64,000 bases of DNA from Dillenia suffruticosa. Lineage: Eukaryota; Streptophyta; Magnoliopsida; Dilleniales; Dilleniaceae. A model generated the notes under the pieces. The model was not told the DNA's origin, did not search any database, and saw nothing but the letters and a program-made list of their open reading frames with translations. Below, piece by piece: positions 1-11,621 of this stretch (positions within the stretch are counted from its first letter, which is position 1; every line of letters starts with the position of its first letter). A program made the position numbers and the translations under genes. The DNA lies in contig JAVTVX010000019.1 of assembly GCA_033439265.1 (NCBI GenBank), positions 3,417,501 through 3,481,500 of the forward strand. The letters are read 5' to 3'.

Positions 1-1690
1 TAAATATTTTTATGTTTCTTTCTTTCTTGGTTAATATAAATAATTGATATAGTCTTGTATTATTTAATTAGAATTTTTATTGATTGTTTATGTTTATATC
101 ATATTATCTTAATCATGCTTCTCTCAATTTTTTCTCGATAAATAAAATCTCAACTTTCTCAACAGTATATTAATTTTTTATCTTATGTTCCTTTTTATGT
201 CTACATATCTATCTTAAAATCCTCATCTTTGTAATTTTTATCTTTTACTGATACTTTTAGTTCATTTCCGAAAGTCCTTATTCATGCAATAAAACAAATT
301 TAATCATCATTTTATAAAACTTCCTTTTAAGTTTTAGAAATATTTTTTGATCATATAAAATACCCGACACACTTCTCAATTTCAATCATTCTGTTTGTAT
401 TATGTTGGATACATCTTTGTCAATCCATCTATTTTTTTCTAAAATTGATTTTATATATATAAAACTCTCACTTATAGATAATTTATCATATTCTATCTTA
501 ACTATTGTCTCACTTATTGCTAAATCTAAATTTTATATATTTTGTTTTTACCCTACTAAGTTTAAGTCGTTTCACTTCTAATATTTCTTTTAAAAATTTG
601 AGTTTAACATTTATTTTTTCATATGTCTCATCTATCAAAATAATGTTATCTACAAATAACATACATCATGGTATCATGTTTTAGATAGTCTGGTAAGTTC
701 ATCTATAATTAGTGTAAAAAAAATAAAAACTTAACACTGTTCCCTTGATATATCCTCACTTTTGTCATCACATTCTTATATATGTTCTTGATCACTTCAA
801 TATACATTATTCTTACACTCTTTTTTTTTTCTAAAATCCTCCATATAATTTCCTTAGTGACTCTGTCATACCTTTTTTTTTAGGTTGATGAACACCATGT
901 TTAATTCTTGCTTCTTCTCCTGATCGTACTCAATTAATTGTCTGAAGAGGTGTATGGTTTCCATTGTCGTCCTTACTGACATAAATTCAAATTGATTTTC
1001 AGTCATCTTGGTCTCCTTTTGTAGTCTTCCTCCAATCAATTTTTTTCCAAAATTTCATGATATGACTTATTAATTTAATAACTTTACAATTTACATAATT
1101 TTATATATCGCCTTTGTTTTTAAATAAAAGTAATATAACATTTTCTCTCTACTGATCACACATTTTCTTCGTCTTTAATTTCATGTTGAATAATTTCATA
1201 AATCTTCCAATGTCTCGCTTCACTTGGCACTTCCATACTTCTATCAAGATATCATCGGTTCCAACCATTTTTTCATTTTTTATCCTTTTTAAAGTCCCTT
1301 CAATTTTTAAAAATTGAATTCTTCGATAAAAATTCACATTTCTATACTCTGTGACCTAATTAGTTCACCACAACTAATTTGATCATTGGTCTTCATTAAA
1401 CAGTTGATAAAATATATATCTATTGCTCTTTTATTTCTCTATCATTTTTATTTCTCTATTATTTATTGACACCCTATTTGATTCATTTTTAATACATTTT
1501 GTTTGTGCAAAATCTCTTATTTTTATCTCTTTCGCTTTAACTATTTTATAAATATCCATTTTTCCTTCTTTTGTATCAAACTGTTGATAAAAGTATTTGA
1601 AAGTTTCATTCTTTACTTTACTTACTGCTCTCTTCGCCTTTTTTTTAGCTAATGCATACCTCTTTAAATTTTTCCTACTATTGTTAGTGT
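1..1690 (-). mobile_element. Degenerate LINE (non-LTR) reverse transcriptase, 3' part
   Basis: Reading the minus strand from about 1690 down to 1 gives, in scattered frames, the order of a plant LINE reverse transcriptase. A basic lead-in (AKRAVSKVK, near 1640) comes first, then the finger region EGTLKRIKNEKMVGTDDI (about 1240-1310), then the palm segment TMETIHLFRQLIEYDQEKK (about 900-990). The YADD catalytic box is degraded to FVDN followed by IILIDE (about 645). A segment like SRVKTKYIKFRFSNK (about 500-550) and the post-RT block SFIYIKSILEKNRWIDKDV (about 400-460) follow. Frames change repeatedly and stops are common, so the element is dead. The longest open piece is 62 codons (1149-1337). 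The 5' end, the endonuclease and a poly-A tail are not visible, and the element may run off the left edge. The family assignment rests on motif order. Confidence 0.8.
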
Positions 1691-1724
1691 AAAGTAATTT
1701 ATGTATAAATTCTTTAAAATATTC

Positions 1725-1925
1725 ACAGTTACTTTATGCATACCTCTTTATTAAGGGGATCAACTATCATACTGTGTATAGATATATACTTCACAGTTAC
1801 TTTACTTTTACCAATGATATGTCATATATAATTGTATCTTGTATCTATGTATTTAGACTTACAATAATACTTAGAGTATTTTGTATAGGCAATTGAGACT
1901 TGATTGTCACAGTATACAATCATAA
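1725..1925 (-). mobile_element. Ty1/copia RNase H fragment
   Basis: On the minus strand a short stretch reads VYCDNQVSIAYTKYSKYY, then KYIDTRYN, then SIHSMIVDPLNK. This is the end of the copia RNase H domain: the YCDN catalytic Asp, the SKHID-like block and the ADPLTK-like tail. It is about 65 codons with at least one stop and has no flanking reverse transcriptase or LTR. It sits between the LINE relic and the BAHD 3' fragment, so it is probably a scrap left after insertion and deletion. Confidence 0.7.
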
Positions 1926-1926
1926 T

Positions 1927-2221
1927 TTGTTTTAGGCTTGTATCATTGATGATAGAAAAATGCGCCTTCTAACGCAAAAGATTTATTCAAAATTTGTTTT
2001 ATGCATAAAGAAAATAATAAAGGGTGAGGCTTTTATGTATTCATACAAGACTTTGCAATTGACTTGAGGCCATCGGCAAATATTATAGCAAAAGCATCCA
2101 TCTCAATCTTAGGGAAACACAAACTCACCTCAACACCCCCTTTGGCATCTCTGCTATCACTTAGAAATACCACTCCTGTAAAATCAATTGAGATCACTTT
2201 AGTTTTTTTAGGCTTTCCCTA
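1927..2221 (-). pseudogene. BAHD acyltransferase C-terminal fragment
   Basis: On the minus strand, from 2221 downward, the sequence reads GKPKKTKVISIDFTG, then SRDAKGGVEVSLCFPK, then MDAFAIIFADGLKS. This is the C-terminal end of a BAHD acyltransferase, starting right after the DFGWG motif. The stretch past the stop (about 1927-2040) matches the 3' flank of the BAHD remnant at 16385-16610, so both come from the same duplicated locus. It is cut at 2222 by a CACTA-type terminus. A matching N-terminal half on the same strand ends at 13336, so the two may once have been one gene split by the transposon nest. The middle of the protein is missing. Confidence 0.8.
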
Positions 2222-4250
2222 CACTACTAGAAAAAAGTGTATCAGTGACGGACGGATCCGTTGGTAAAAATAATTACCAACGGATATTTCGGTGTGTAAT
2301 TTCATCGATGAAAACATTATCACAAAATTTTAACAACGGATGGGGATCCATCGCTAAGAATTGCCATGGATTTGCGATTAGATATTCCTTTGGTAAAAAT
2401 TCAGTCGGTACTCCATTGGTGAATTCAGTGATCATGGTAAATGGTTCTGTGACAAATTACCAACGGATATATATCCATCATTGAATACACATTCTCTTAA
2501 ACTATCAATAACGAATCAGTGATGGATTCACAACGACTGAAACTATATCCATCGGTAATCCATCATAGAAGCATATGTAAGTTCACCGACGGATCTTTAC
2601 CGACGATACATGCCCATGCAAATCCATTGGTGATACTTCGAGAGGATTGACGAATTCAGTGACGGATTAGCGATGAAAAATTTAGCAATTGAAATTTCTA
2701 TCGGTAATCAGTCAACAAATGTAATTCCCCTGACCTATTCTATTCAAATCTCATCGAACAACCTATTGACCTATAATTCATTTAACTTGTTTCATCACAA
2801 TACTGATATTACAAACTATATTACAAAGAACACCATATCATTGATTGAAAAAGCAACAACGTAGTAACATTACTTGCATACAATACATACGATATGATTA
2901 TACAAAGTACAATGTATATATCAGATTAATCTAGAAAATGAATGACAAACAAATAAAAATCCATAAAAGTCAAGTACAGATAAATGAAGTTAGAAGTGTC
3001 ACAGAGGCAGGTGGTCTAAATCAAGTGACTAAGTGCTATCTAGGCCAGGTAGTGTTTGTTGGAAACCAATTTGTGTGAGTATGTCACGAATTTATGCTTC
3101 AGTTTCTGCCCTTACTCGAGTTTGCACTTCTTCCAAAATTTGTGTCTACCTATTCTCCATCATTTGACTTTTCATTTCCTCCATCATTTTATCTATCTCC
3201 TCCATCGTATACATCTGAGATTAGCGCATGCATGGCGATGAAGTGGTACCAGAGGAATTTATAGTCAAAACGTCATCAATTCTCTCTTCAAAACCATATA
3301 ACCGGCCCTTCATGCGACTCCCAGTCACCTCACACCATGAGCCAGTATCATACTCTGGCTGAGAAATGCTATTTTAGCTATATTTTTCATCAATCATTTG
3401 TTTGTACTTGCCCTACAATAAGCATATATAATTACATATATGAAATTATTAATGTTTCAATGTTATGTATAAATAAATAATAACGAATGTGTCTTACAGA
3501 AATTGTTTCAGATTTCTTGTCGATATACTGTCCTTTCTCTTATCATGTCCGTGCATGCGATTAAAGAGTTCGAGATGCTAAACTGGATAGTTCGTTTCTT
3601 CAGCCTAAAAAAAAAAGAAAAAAAAAACATTAGAACTTTCATGAATATACAAATTATTAACACAATTTCTAAATAACAGTGGAAAATATAAACCATTCTC
3701 TTCAAATGCGTCGCAAATGGAATTGAACCTGCTGTGTACTTTGTGATTTCTCCTTCCTTCTCTGTATGCTGGTTTTGCTTTGCAGTATTTGACTTCTGTT
3801 GCTACTTTTGTGTACTTCGGTATTTGTCAATTAATTCATCCCAAATTACAAATGTCAAGAACATCGGGGGATGACCTTTGATTTTGGTTATATTTGTAGT
3901 TCCATGAGCTTGCATTACTTGCTTCCTTGTTGCTGCAAGCATATCGGAATATCTCCTTCGACATGAAACTTTCCACGCATGATATATTGAATATGAATTC
4001 TCGTCTCACCATGTGACTTTTTGCTGCACATTATGTCATATTGGAAGAAGCAAGTGAATTAGATATGTAAGATCATAAATATGCCTATGAAATGACATGC
4101 CTCCAATGGAATTCCAAGTTTTGGTAATGTAGGGGAACATAAATAACATGGCCCATAGACAATCCTTGTCTCACATCCATAAATCCAACATTGAACATTT
4201 CCAGCATATGATGCGTGGGAAAATAATATATTTTCATATCTTCAATGAGT
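2222..4250 (-). mobile_element. CACTA (En/Spm-like) transposon relic with ORF1-like remains
   Basis: The left end begins CACTACTAGAAAAA, the typical CACTA terminal inverted repeat. It is followed by about 450 bp of short subterminal repeats of the kind ACCGACGGAT / CCGTTGGTAAA in both orientations (2245-2700). On the minus strand between about 3880 and 3030 are degenerate protein segments: IWDELIDKYRS, YTAGSIPFATHLKRM, TGSWCEVTGSRMKGRLYGF and a Glu/Met-rich helix MEEIDKMMEEMKSQMMENR. This order resembles plant Transposase_24 (Ptta/En/Spm) proteins. Stops interrupt it. I could not find the right terminal repeat, so the right boundary is approximate. It sits directly against the BAHD fragment at 2221. 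Confidence 0.65.
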
Positions 4251-4474
4251 GTTGGATACGAAATAAAAATAGTCCATTATAAAAGTAATACAACCTTTCT
4301 CCTTCAGCCAAATTTGTAGCTGATAAGAAACTTGCAGAGGATGCAGCTGTGTTAAAGTGATGAGCATGCAGCTGTGTTCAAGCTTGCAGCAAACAATAAC
4401 TGCATAACAGACTGTTTTAATAGCCTAGTGTTTAACCCCTGATGAGCATGCTTTGTGACAACTGTTGGCATCCC

Positions 4475-4682
4475 AATATGAGGTGTAACACCGATACCTC
4501 ATACCTCGGTGTATTCATATTTGCACTCTTTTCCATTCTATGTATGATATTACTTATGTTTGATATAGAAATTTAGGTATTGATGAGAGCCTTCGTTGTC
4601 TCGGTGTACGTGTCGTGAGGTAGCAGCATACGGGGTGATGGGCGGCTACTCACGCCTCGGATCGAGGATCGGGGCGTGACAT
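4475..4682 (+). repeat. LTR-like fragment ending GGGGCGTGACA
   Basis: The segment ends in GATCGGGGCGTGACA with the phrase GGGTGATGGGCGGCTACTC upstream. The reverse complement of this (TGTCACGCCCC... then AGTAGCCGCCCAT) resembles the first 50 bases of the gypsy LTR at 11622 (TGTCACGCCCC... then AATAGCCGCCCAT). It is therefore probably the 3' end of a related gypsy LTR in the opposite orientation. No internal region, primer site or target duplication is seen. Confidence 0.45.
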
Positions 4683-5039
4683 GGGGTCCCATAGATACAA
4701 AATGTGTTCAAGCATTTCATGTTTTATTAACATAAATCAGAAATCCATCACCATCATTTCGGGCTGCCAGTAGTCCTACAAGCTTAACTACAATTAGAGG
4801 CAAAGTAGTTATGTTATTTGCTAATAATTTTTGGGGAGTAAGCTAGCTGTTTTGTGGATGATCTAAAAGATGAACAAATATGGAACTCTTTATGGGGAAA
4901 GAGATGGAACTCGTGCCTTATTTTGAATGTCTCATCTTTTTCCAACTTTCTTTCTTGGTGCTAAAGGCCTCTGCCCTTTATGAAATGTCCGTTTGAATCA
5001 TAGCTACTGCCATTCATGTGAGCTGAGGCCATTACTATA

Positions 5040-5330
5040 GACCTACAAAGATGCCAAGCAGTGACAAAGCCTAACTCCCTCAGTGTACTAACACGATCTG
5101 CTTGTTCCTCATTTCATTGCGTGGTTATTGCAGGGAGTGGAGTGATGAAGACATGGGATTGGGGCGAACACGGTCAACTTGGCTTGGGAAAGACATTGGA
5201 TCAAACTAGCCCCCAGGTAGTGAGTTTAGGTTGTCAACATAGTAAGAGATGCAGCACCACCAAAATTTATTGTCGTAGCGGATTTACATATGCTCTAAGA
5301 AAATGTACTGATCTCGCTTGAATTCATAAC
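5040..5330 (+). pseudogene. RCC1-repeat gene fragment
   Basis: The plus strand reads VMKTWDWGEHGQLGLGKTLD followed by QTSPQVVSLG. This is one blade of an RCC1 beta-propeller, with the characteristic W-G-x-G-x-x-G-Q-L-G-L-G core, of the type found in UVR8-like and other plant RCC1-domain proteins. A TTATTGCAG acceptor-like site stands just before it (about 5136), and CAG/GTAGTG follows the SPQ codons, so this may be one ancestral exon (about 5137-5216). A later piece, KIYCRSGFTYAL, also fits the family but is out of context. No other blades were recognised within several kilobases, so this is a stray or captured fragment. Confidence 0.55.
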
Positions 5331-7193
5331 ATCCAATAAAAGTATGATTATTTTCCACAGTACTGCATTAGTTTGCTTCAGGGTGGGTTTGTTTTTCACC
5401 GCAAAGTGAAAGCATTAGCCTATGTAACAAATGCCCAAAAGGAGCAGGAGTGCTTCGACAAAGGCATAGCTGTCTCATTAACAATATTTCGAAATTAAAA
5501 CTCAAAGTGCACAACAATCTCTCCGGACCTACCAATCAATCAATATTTTGTACCAATCAATTTTAATCAATCAATGGCATTAAACATAATGTTTCCACTG
5601 GGGCAGCCATCACTTCAAAGTCAGCCTCCACCTCACTGCAACACTATAAACCTATGCCATTGTAAATGGCCTTCAAAACATTCCCTTCGTCCTCCAACCC
5701 CATGTAATTTGTGACAACTCTAACATAATGTGCACAACTTTGTAAGACTTCATAGGAGTTTTGAACCAGATTTGAAGAAAAAAGATCAATTTTGAACCAA
5801 TATAATATGGACTTGAACAATGTAGTGGGGCTGTAATTGAACTATTCTTTCCCAACTCATTGATCCCACTAGAGTATAACTGAAGTGCTGCTTTATAGAG
5901 TGCTCTAATCTTCTGAGTTACAACTTTTCCTTTGCAGAATATTACTAGGAAATCAGTCTGTAAAAAAAGGGCGGAGGATGCACTTGTTTCACGGTGGACA
6001 TTGGAGGGGCCCATAGTCATAATTGTGCAAAGGCAACAGCCAATACTCTCACATGTGGTTCTCTGACGTTTACTGAATTTCCACCATAATTAATCACTGT
6101 GTACATCCTATTATATGGCATAATATTGTACTTTTGTCTGCAAACTACAAAGCAATGACAAAACTGGTTCAAAATGGTAAATGAGTTGAACAAAATGGAC
6201 TTGAAGTCAATCTGTAAATCCATGCATCATATTATATTGCATAATATTTATCTTTTTTCCCAAATTACAAAGCTATGACATAACTGGTTTCTTTCTCATA
6301 CTGGTGCTGCATGTTTGCACTGCCAAAGTTGCTAGGTTAACAATACAGGAACTACCCCAACACGTGCCCAACACGCATAATTTATTTATTTTTCTTTTAG
6401 CTAAAGTAATGGGGAGTTTGGGAGGCATTGATTCCCTGGTGAGCCAAGCGGAAGACATTAGTATCACTAGGACACAAAAGGCCTGCAGTGATGCATTAGT
6501 TTCTTTATCATACTCGGTGCTGCATGTTTGCATCGGCTAAGTTGCTAGGTTAACAAAATCAGGAACTACCCCGACATGTGCGCAAGATGCAAAATATTGC
6601 ATCTTCACTTCATAAAGCATAGTGAAAGGACATGCAAAGCACCTTAAAGCATCAACAGACCGGAAATCTAGCAATCCACGACCTTCGCTATTAGCATGAG
6701 CTAGGGCTTTATCCTTTCTAACTCACAACTAATACTCCCCTCCTCCCATCATAATGAAATAAACCATTTAAATGTTCGCGGAAGCAATGCAAGGGGGCAT
6801 TTCCTTTTGCATACTCAGAGCAAACAAATGCATCAAAATGGTGTAGTTTTTTCAGCCTACAATTAATAAAATGATGTCATTCAGTGGGATACTATTCCAG
6901 TTGTTGCTTACTACAATAAAAATCCCTCCTCTTTTAGTATCATTATTATAGTGCCATATCTAGTGTCCAGCCTCCTTTTCTGGAGATGTGCCCAGAGTTC
7001 AACACCCAGCACTTAAACCGGTGAGGCAGTCACCCCAATCAATTTTTGTGCAGGGGCAAAGGGATGGGGTGAGCAGAATGTGAAATGACAAATTCATATG
7101 AAAAGCTGCGGTAAATTAAGAAACAAAAAACTAACATGAAATTTCTCCCAAAATCCGTCTTTCATCTCCTTTGGCACCGTGCGCCAAGTAGGC
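5331..7193. other. No recognised gene; degenerate duplications
   Basis: I recognise no protein family here. The 115-codon minus-strand ORF at 5673-6020 has no recognisable domain. Two partly repeated blocks are visible. A phrase like GCATAATATTGTACTTTTGT followed by a tract ending ACAAAACTGGTT (6118-6172) recurs altered at 6237-6290. A roughly 90-bp block containing GGTGCTGCATGTTTGCA, then GTTGCTAGGTTAACAA, then CAGGAACTACCCC is present at 6285-6376 and again at 6497-6590. Together they point to a decayed local duplication. Confidence 0.5.
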
Positions 7194-7655
7194 TGTTGGA
7201 TTTAATCGCGCATGCGAAAGCGTGAAATAAATAAATCGAAATTTTCGGGATAAATATCTCGATACGGCAGTCTCCAAAATCCACCGTGTCGCGATATCCC
7301 TCGAACGGATCGCACGGTCGGATGATGATCACGCAATCGAATCATCACCGCAATTCCACGACACCTCAACCCTCACATCCGGTGAATCGTTTGACGATGA
7401 GAGATTTTCCTACGCGAAAATCTCCATCCCTCACTCTATTTTCTCTCTCTAAGAAGTGCAATTTCTAGCCTCTCTCTCTCTTGGTTACTGTTCACCCGGG
7501 ACAAGGAAGGAGAGTTTCTTTTGCTTAATTGAGGGAGTTACCACTCAATGGAGTGGTTAATGGTGTGGTTAATGGGATAATGGGATAATGGGATAATGGG
7601 AGTTACCCCATTATCCCCAAATTACCATAATGCCTCTCTTGGGCATATTCCAACA
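7194..7655 (-). repeat. Ty1/copia 3' LTR
   Basis: The segment is bounded by TGTTGGATTTAATC and GCATATTCCAACA. On the minus strand it runs from TGTTGGAATATG to AAATCCAACA, the TG...CA inverted ends of a copia LTR, 462 bp long. Immediately before the LTR on the minus strand is the purine run CAAGTGGGAGA (plus positions 7656-7666), a standard copia polypurine tract. This fixes it as the 3' LTR. A short array of GGGATAAT units lies inside (about 7572-7600). No matching 5' LTR was found in the window. Confidence 0.8.
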
Positions 7656-8070
7656 TCTCCCACTTGCACACGAGGGTATTTCACTTCCGTCAATCACAAG
7701 ATCACAATTCATGCGATCTCTCACATCACCCTACTGGACTTTCATACTGGATTGGGTATCGTGCGACCGGCGAGTACACCTGCAAGCAAAAACTTCTCGA
7801 TACACCTGTTAGGATGATCGAGTAGTCACCGTTAATATAAAAATAACTCGCTATACCCCAGACTCAATGCATTTACATCCATCGAGCCACTTTCCTCATC
7901 GAAAGTGATCCCCTATCAATATGCTAGACTATGTATTCACCATTATATTTGAATCCCAACATGAATTAATATAATAGGTCGACCTGTGAATACATGACAA
8001 TGATATAATGTCTATTGGCCTTCTTTTTCCCAAACTCAAATCTATCAGTCTCAATTCAGCTGCTTTTCTA
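7656..8070 (-). mobile_element. Ty1/copia 3' internal region, truncated
   Basis: This stretch lies inside the polypurine tract of the copia 3' LTR, so it is the 3' non-coding internal end of that element. I see no reverse transcriptase or RNase H coding. The upstream part of the element is missing: at about 8070-8090 the sequence changes into gypsy integrase. That junction has no gypsy LTR, so it is a rearrangement rather than a simple insertion. Confidence 0.6.
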
Positions 8071-8084
8071 GACCTGTCCCTTAG

Positions 8085-8500
8085 TAATATGCTTCCATTT
8101 CCACTCAGGAATGGTAAGAGGCTGCAGTATGCCCGCTGGACACTAATACTCGGTCTTCACCTGCTAGCACACCAAGTATCGTGCCAGAAACTCTACTATA
8201 TCTCTCTTCATGCCTAACCACCAATAGCTACCCCTGATGGTTCGGTACATTTTCGTACCCCCGGGATGCATAGCATATGCAGAAGAATGTGCTTCCTCAA
8301 GGATAACATGTCGAAGATCACTATCGGCCGGGACACACACTCTATCTCTGAATACCACGAGTCCATCATCACGGACTCTGAAATCTCCACCCTCAGCTCT
8401 GCGGACTCTATCCGCAATACCCTCAAACTCTTCATCCGTACTCTGGAGCTCCCTAAAACGGTCGAACAAAGTTGGCATGACCTCAAATCTGGCTAGTAAG
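8085..8500 (-). pseudogene. gypsy integrase N-terminal zinc-binding region
   Basis: The minus-strand ORF beginning at 8478 reads into ILEEAHSSAYAMHPGGTKMY, then WWLGMKRDIVEFLARYLVC. These are the His-His-Cys part of the H2C2 integrase zinc finger. After one stop the frame continues as QVKTEY, then CPAGILQPLTIPEWKWKHI, as expected before the catalytic core. The sequence then departs from gypsy at about 8085, so the DDE core is gone. Confidence 0.8.
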
Positions 8501-10420
8501 CCTCCCTAATCATCGTTAGCCAAACTGACTCCTAAGACTCGGAGTCCCACTAAACAAGAAAGGTAGACTTTCTCTGTCGACTGTGAGGATGATGCTGACT
8601 TCCGACTCAAGGCATCTGCTACAATATTCGTCTTGCCCGGATGATAGTCAATAATGAGGTCATAATCTTTGAGGAGTTCTAATCATCTCCTATGTCTCAA
8701 ATTCAGCTCTTTTTGGGTAAATAGATATTTTAAACTCATGTGATCTGTAAATACCCTATAGGTCACCCCATAAAGATAATGCCGCCATATTTTCAATGCG
8801 AAGACTATGGCTGCAACTCCAAATCATGTGTCGGGTAATTAACCTCGTGTTTTTTCAGCTGTCGCGAGACATATGCAATAACCCGACCATCCTACATCAG
8901 AATACAACTCAATTTCTATCGGCTAGCATCACTGTATACTATAGACTCCCGACTACTAGTGAGAAGGCTTAAAATAGGAGCGGATGTCAACCGTTGTTTG
9001 AGCTCATGGAAACTCGCCTCACAACGATCATCCCAAACAAACTTGACCCCCTTCTGGATCAATCTTGACAACGGAACAGCTATCCAAAACAATCCCTCTA
9101 CAAATCTGTGATAATATCCGGCCAAACCGAGAAAATTACGAATCTCGATAACAGTTTGTGGCTGCTTCCACTTCACTATAACCTCAACCTTTCGCGGATA
9201 AACATAAATACCCTCCGCGGAAACAATGTACCCCAAGAACCAATTTGTCTTAGTCAAAACTCACATTTCGAGAATTTGGCATATAGCTGCTTCTCACAGA
9301 GTATTTGCAATATCACTCGAAGGTACTCAACATGATCTTCATCACTCCGTGAATATATTAAGATGTCATCGATGAATACGATGACAAACAGATCCAAGTA
9401 GTCGTGAAAAACTCGGTTCATCAGATCCATAAAAGCAGTTGGGGCATTAGTCAGCCCAAACGGCATGACTAAAAACTCGTAATGGCCGTATCGAGTGTGA
9501 AAAGCTGTCTTGAGCACATCTTTGGCCCGAATTCTCAACTGATGATAACCCGAACGGAGATCAATCTTAGAGAAAACCCTGACTCCCTGTAGCTGATCAA
9601 ACAAATCATCTATACATGGTAGAAGATATCTGTTTTTGATGGTGGCTTCGTTCAATTGCCTGTATTCACACAAAACCGAAATGTACCATCCTTTTTTCTT
9701 TACAAACAGTATTGGAGCACACCAAGGTGAAGTGCTCGGGCAAAGGAACCCCTTGTTTAGGAGTTCATGTAACTGAGTTTTAAGCTCTCTCAGTTCAGCA
9801 GGCGCCATTCTGTATGGCAGAATAGAAATAGGATTGGTTCCCGATACTAAATCAATCTCGAAATCGAACTCCCGAACTGGTAGTAATCCGGAAATCTTCT
9901 CGGGGAACACATTTGGAAACTTCTGCACCATAGGGACATCTTCAAGTCTCGGTCCCTCAACGGTGGTGTCGACAACATAAGCCAGATAAGCCGTACAACC
10001 ATGGCATACCAAGCGTCTAGCCTTCATAACATATATTATACTACGGGGCAATACTCGTCTCTTGCCCCGGAATACTAATGGTGGCTGTCCGGACCTCCGA
10101 AACTCAACATCATTCGTGAAACAATCCACGGAAGCCCGGTGTAAACTCAGCCAATCCATCCCTAAGATGGCATCAAAATCCGTGATAAGGAGCGGAATCG
10201 GATCTGCCTCTAATACTGTCTCTCCAATACCGACCTCACAGCCCCTATAGACTGCATCTCGAATGATATGTTTGTCAAGAGGAGTGACTACCATAATCTC
10301 TTCATCAAGTGGCAAAAAAGGTCTATCAGAATGGCGAGCAAATGTGTCGCTCACATAGGAAAAATTCGACCCGGTATTTATAAGAATACAAACGTCGATA
10401 CCGAATATTCACATGGTACC
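8500..10420 (-). pseudogene. gypsy protease / reverse transcriptase / RNase H region
   Basis: The long open part is 10354-9254 (366 codons). Protease comes first. The active-site DTG is read as NTG in [16 protein letters not shown] (Asn codon at 10376-10378), and [10 protein letters not shown] follows further on. Reverse transcriptase follows, with [46 protein letters not shown] and the catalytic FIDDILIYS. After a stop near 9254 the frame goes on through FLGYIVSAEGI, IRNFLGLAGYYHRF and the RNase H start YSDASR, then [12 protein letters not shown]. Several stops follow, and the protease catalytic Asp is replaced, so it cannot be autonomous. Confidence 0.9.
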
Positions 10421-10509
10421 TAAAAGTAAGAAAAGATCAACAGATTTTAAAATGTGAAAAAAAAATGAACGAATATATATATCAAATTAGTTAAGTTTCT
10501 AAAGTTTTA

Positions 10510-11332
10510 ACTAGTCAAAACTGTACATCGATATACTTCCTGATGCTCAATTGGAGACCCTCTTCAAACTTGAACCCCATCTGAGCCGGTGTAGCCATGT
10601 CGGGGACAAAGGCCACTAGTCGTCTAAGCTCAGCCTCGTACTCTGAAACTGATCTCGTCCCCTGGCGTAAGTGCAGGAACTCCGTTTTCATCCGGTCCTG
10701 CTAGAACGGGGTAAAGTACCTGCGATCGAACTCTCGTAAAAAGTCCTCCCACCGTAGGGTCTGTGTAGCACTGTCACGGATAGCCTCCTACCACGAGAGG
10801 GTAACTTCGTCGAGGAGTCTTTCAACAACTCTCAATCTGAGCTCCTCTGACAACCCCAAATCCGTAAGGATCTTACGAATCCTTTTGATCCAGTGTTTCG
10901 CCACTACGGCATCACTGGACCTAAAAAGTCTATGCATCTAAACTGCCGAGACTCTTTCACCAACTGCGTGAACTCATGGATGCGACTCAAAGTAGCCGAC
11001 GTCTTATCGGTCGGAGTAGAAACATAAGGACCGACCACCGAAGGAGGAATCGGTGTCGTAAATGCAGGTACGGCTGCAGGTGCGGTCGCTGGAGTCTGTA
11101 GTGGAGGTGGTGGCATCTGCGCCCCATATCTACTGTACCACTCCTGCCACTGCCTCAAGGTATTGAGTGGTGGTGGAAAAATCTCGGCTGTAACAGCCGA
11201 CGGAGGTGCTGGGGGTGGCGTTGGTGAGCGTGCTCGAGTAGAGGAAGCATCCTTTGGCACTCGTGACGCCTCGGGTGCCCTAGGTGTATCAAGTGCCCTC
11301 AAGTGAGGCGAATCTAGCACCTCTCCTACCAC
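10510..11332 (-). pseudogene. gypsy gag
   Basis: An open stretch of 142 codons (11332-10904) is Pro/Ala-rich (SPTPPPAPPSAVTAEI) and leads, after a frame change near 10900, into a Retrotrans_gag-like domain. This reads AKHWIKRIRKILTDLGL, then LLDEVTLSW, then REFDRRYFTPF, then LRQGTRSVSEYEAELRRLV. There are two in-frame stops, one after LSW and one after TPF. No CCHC zinc knuckle is visible between gag and protease, which suggests an internal deletion. Confidence 0.8.
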
Positions 11333-11603
11333 ATCTAGGTGGTATAATTTTACGAAAAAAATACATTTTTATTATATAAAAATCAAGAATTAGGATTAGT
11401 TGCTCCGTAACTAACCCCCTAAAAAAATGAACTATAATTCAAAATATTTGAATGTAAAATAACGGGTTAGATGCGTTATGTATCCAACTCCATAACATAG
11501 ATGAATTTATATGCCTATGGCCAAGTATGAGACTTTAAATGCATTGAAAACTTTTCATATACTTGGCAAGACTTTTACTACTATCTTTTCTCTAACCTAG
11601 ACT

Positions 11604-11614
11604 CTCTGATACCA
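11604..11614 (-). other. gypsy primer-binding site (tRNA-Met type)
   Basis: On the minus strand this reads TGGTATCAGAG, complementary to the 3' end of initiator tRNA-Met, seven bases inside the end of the 5' LTR (11622). It orients the element on the minus strand. Confidence 0.85.
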
Positions 11615-11621
11615 ATAAAAC

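Noticed and set aside
5673..6020. 115-codon minus-strand ORF
   Set aside because: No recognisable domain. It lies in a decayed repeat region and is probably chance.
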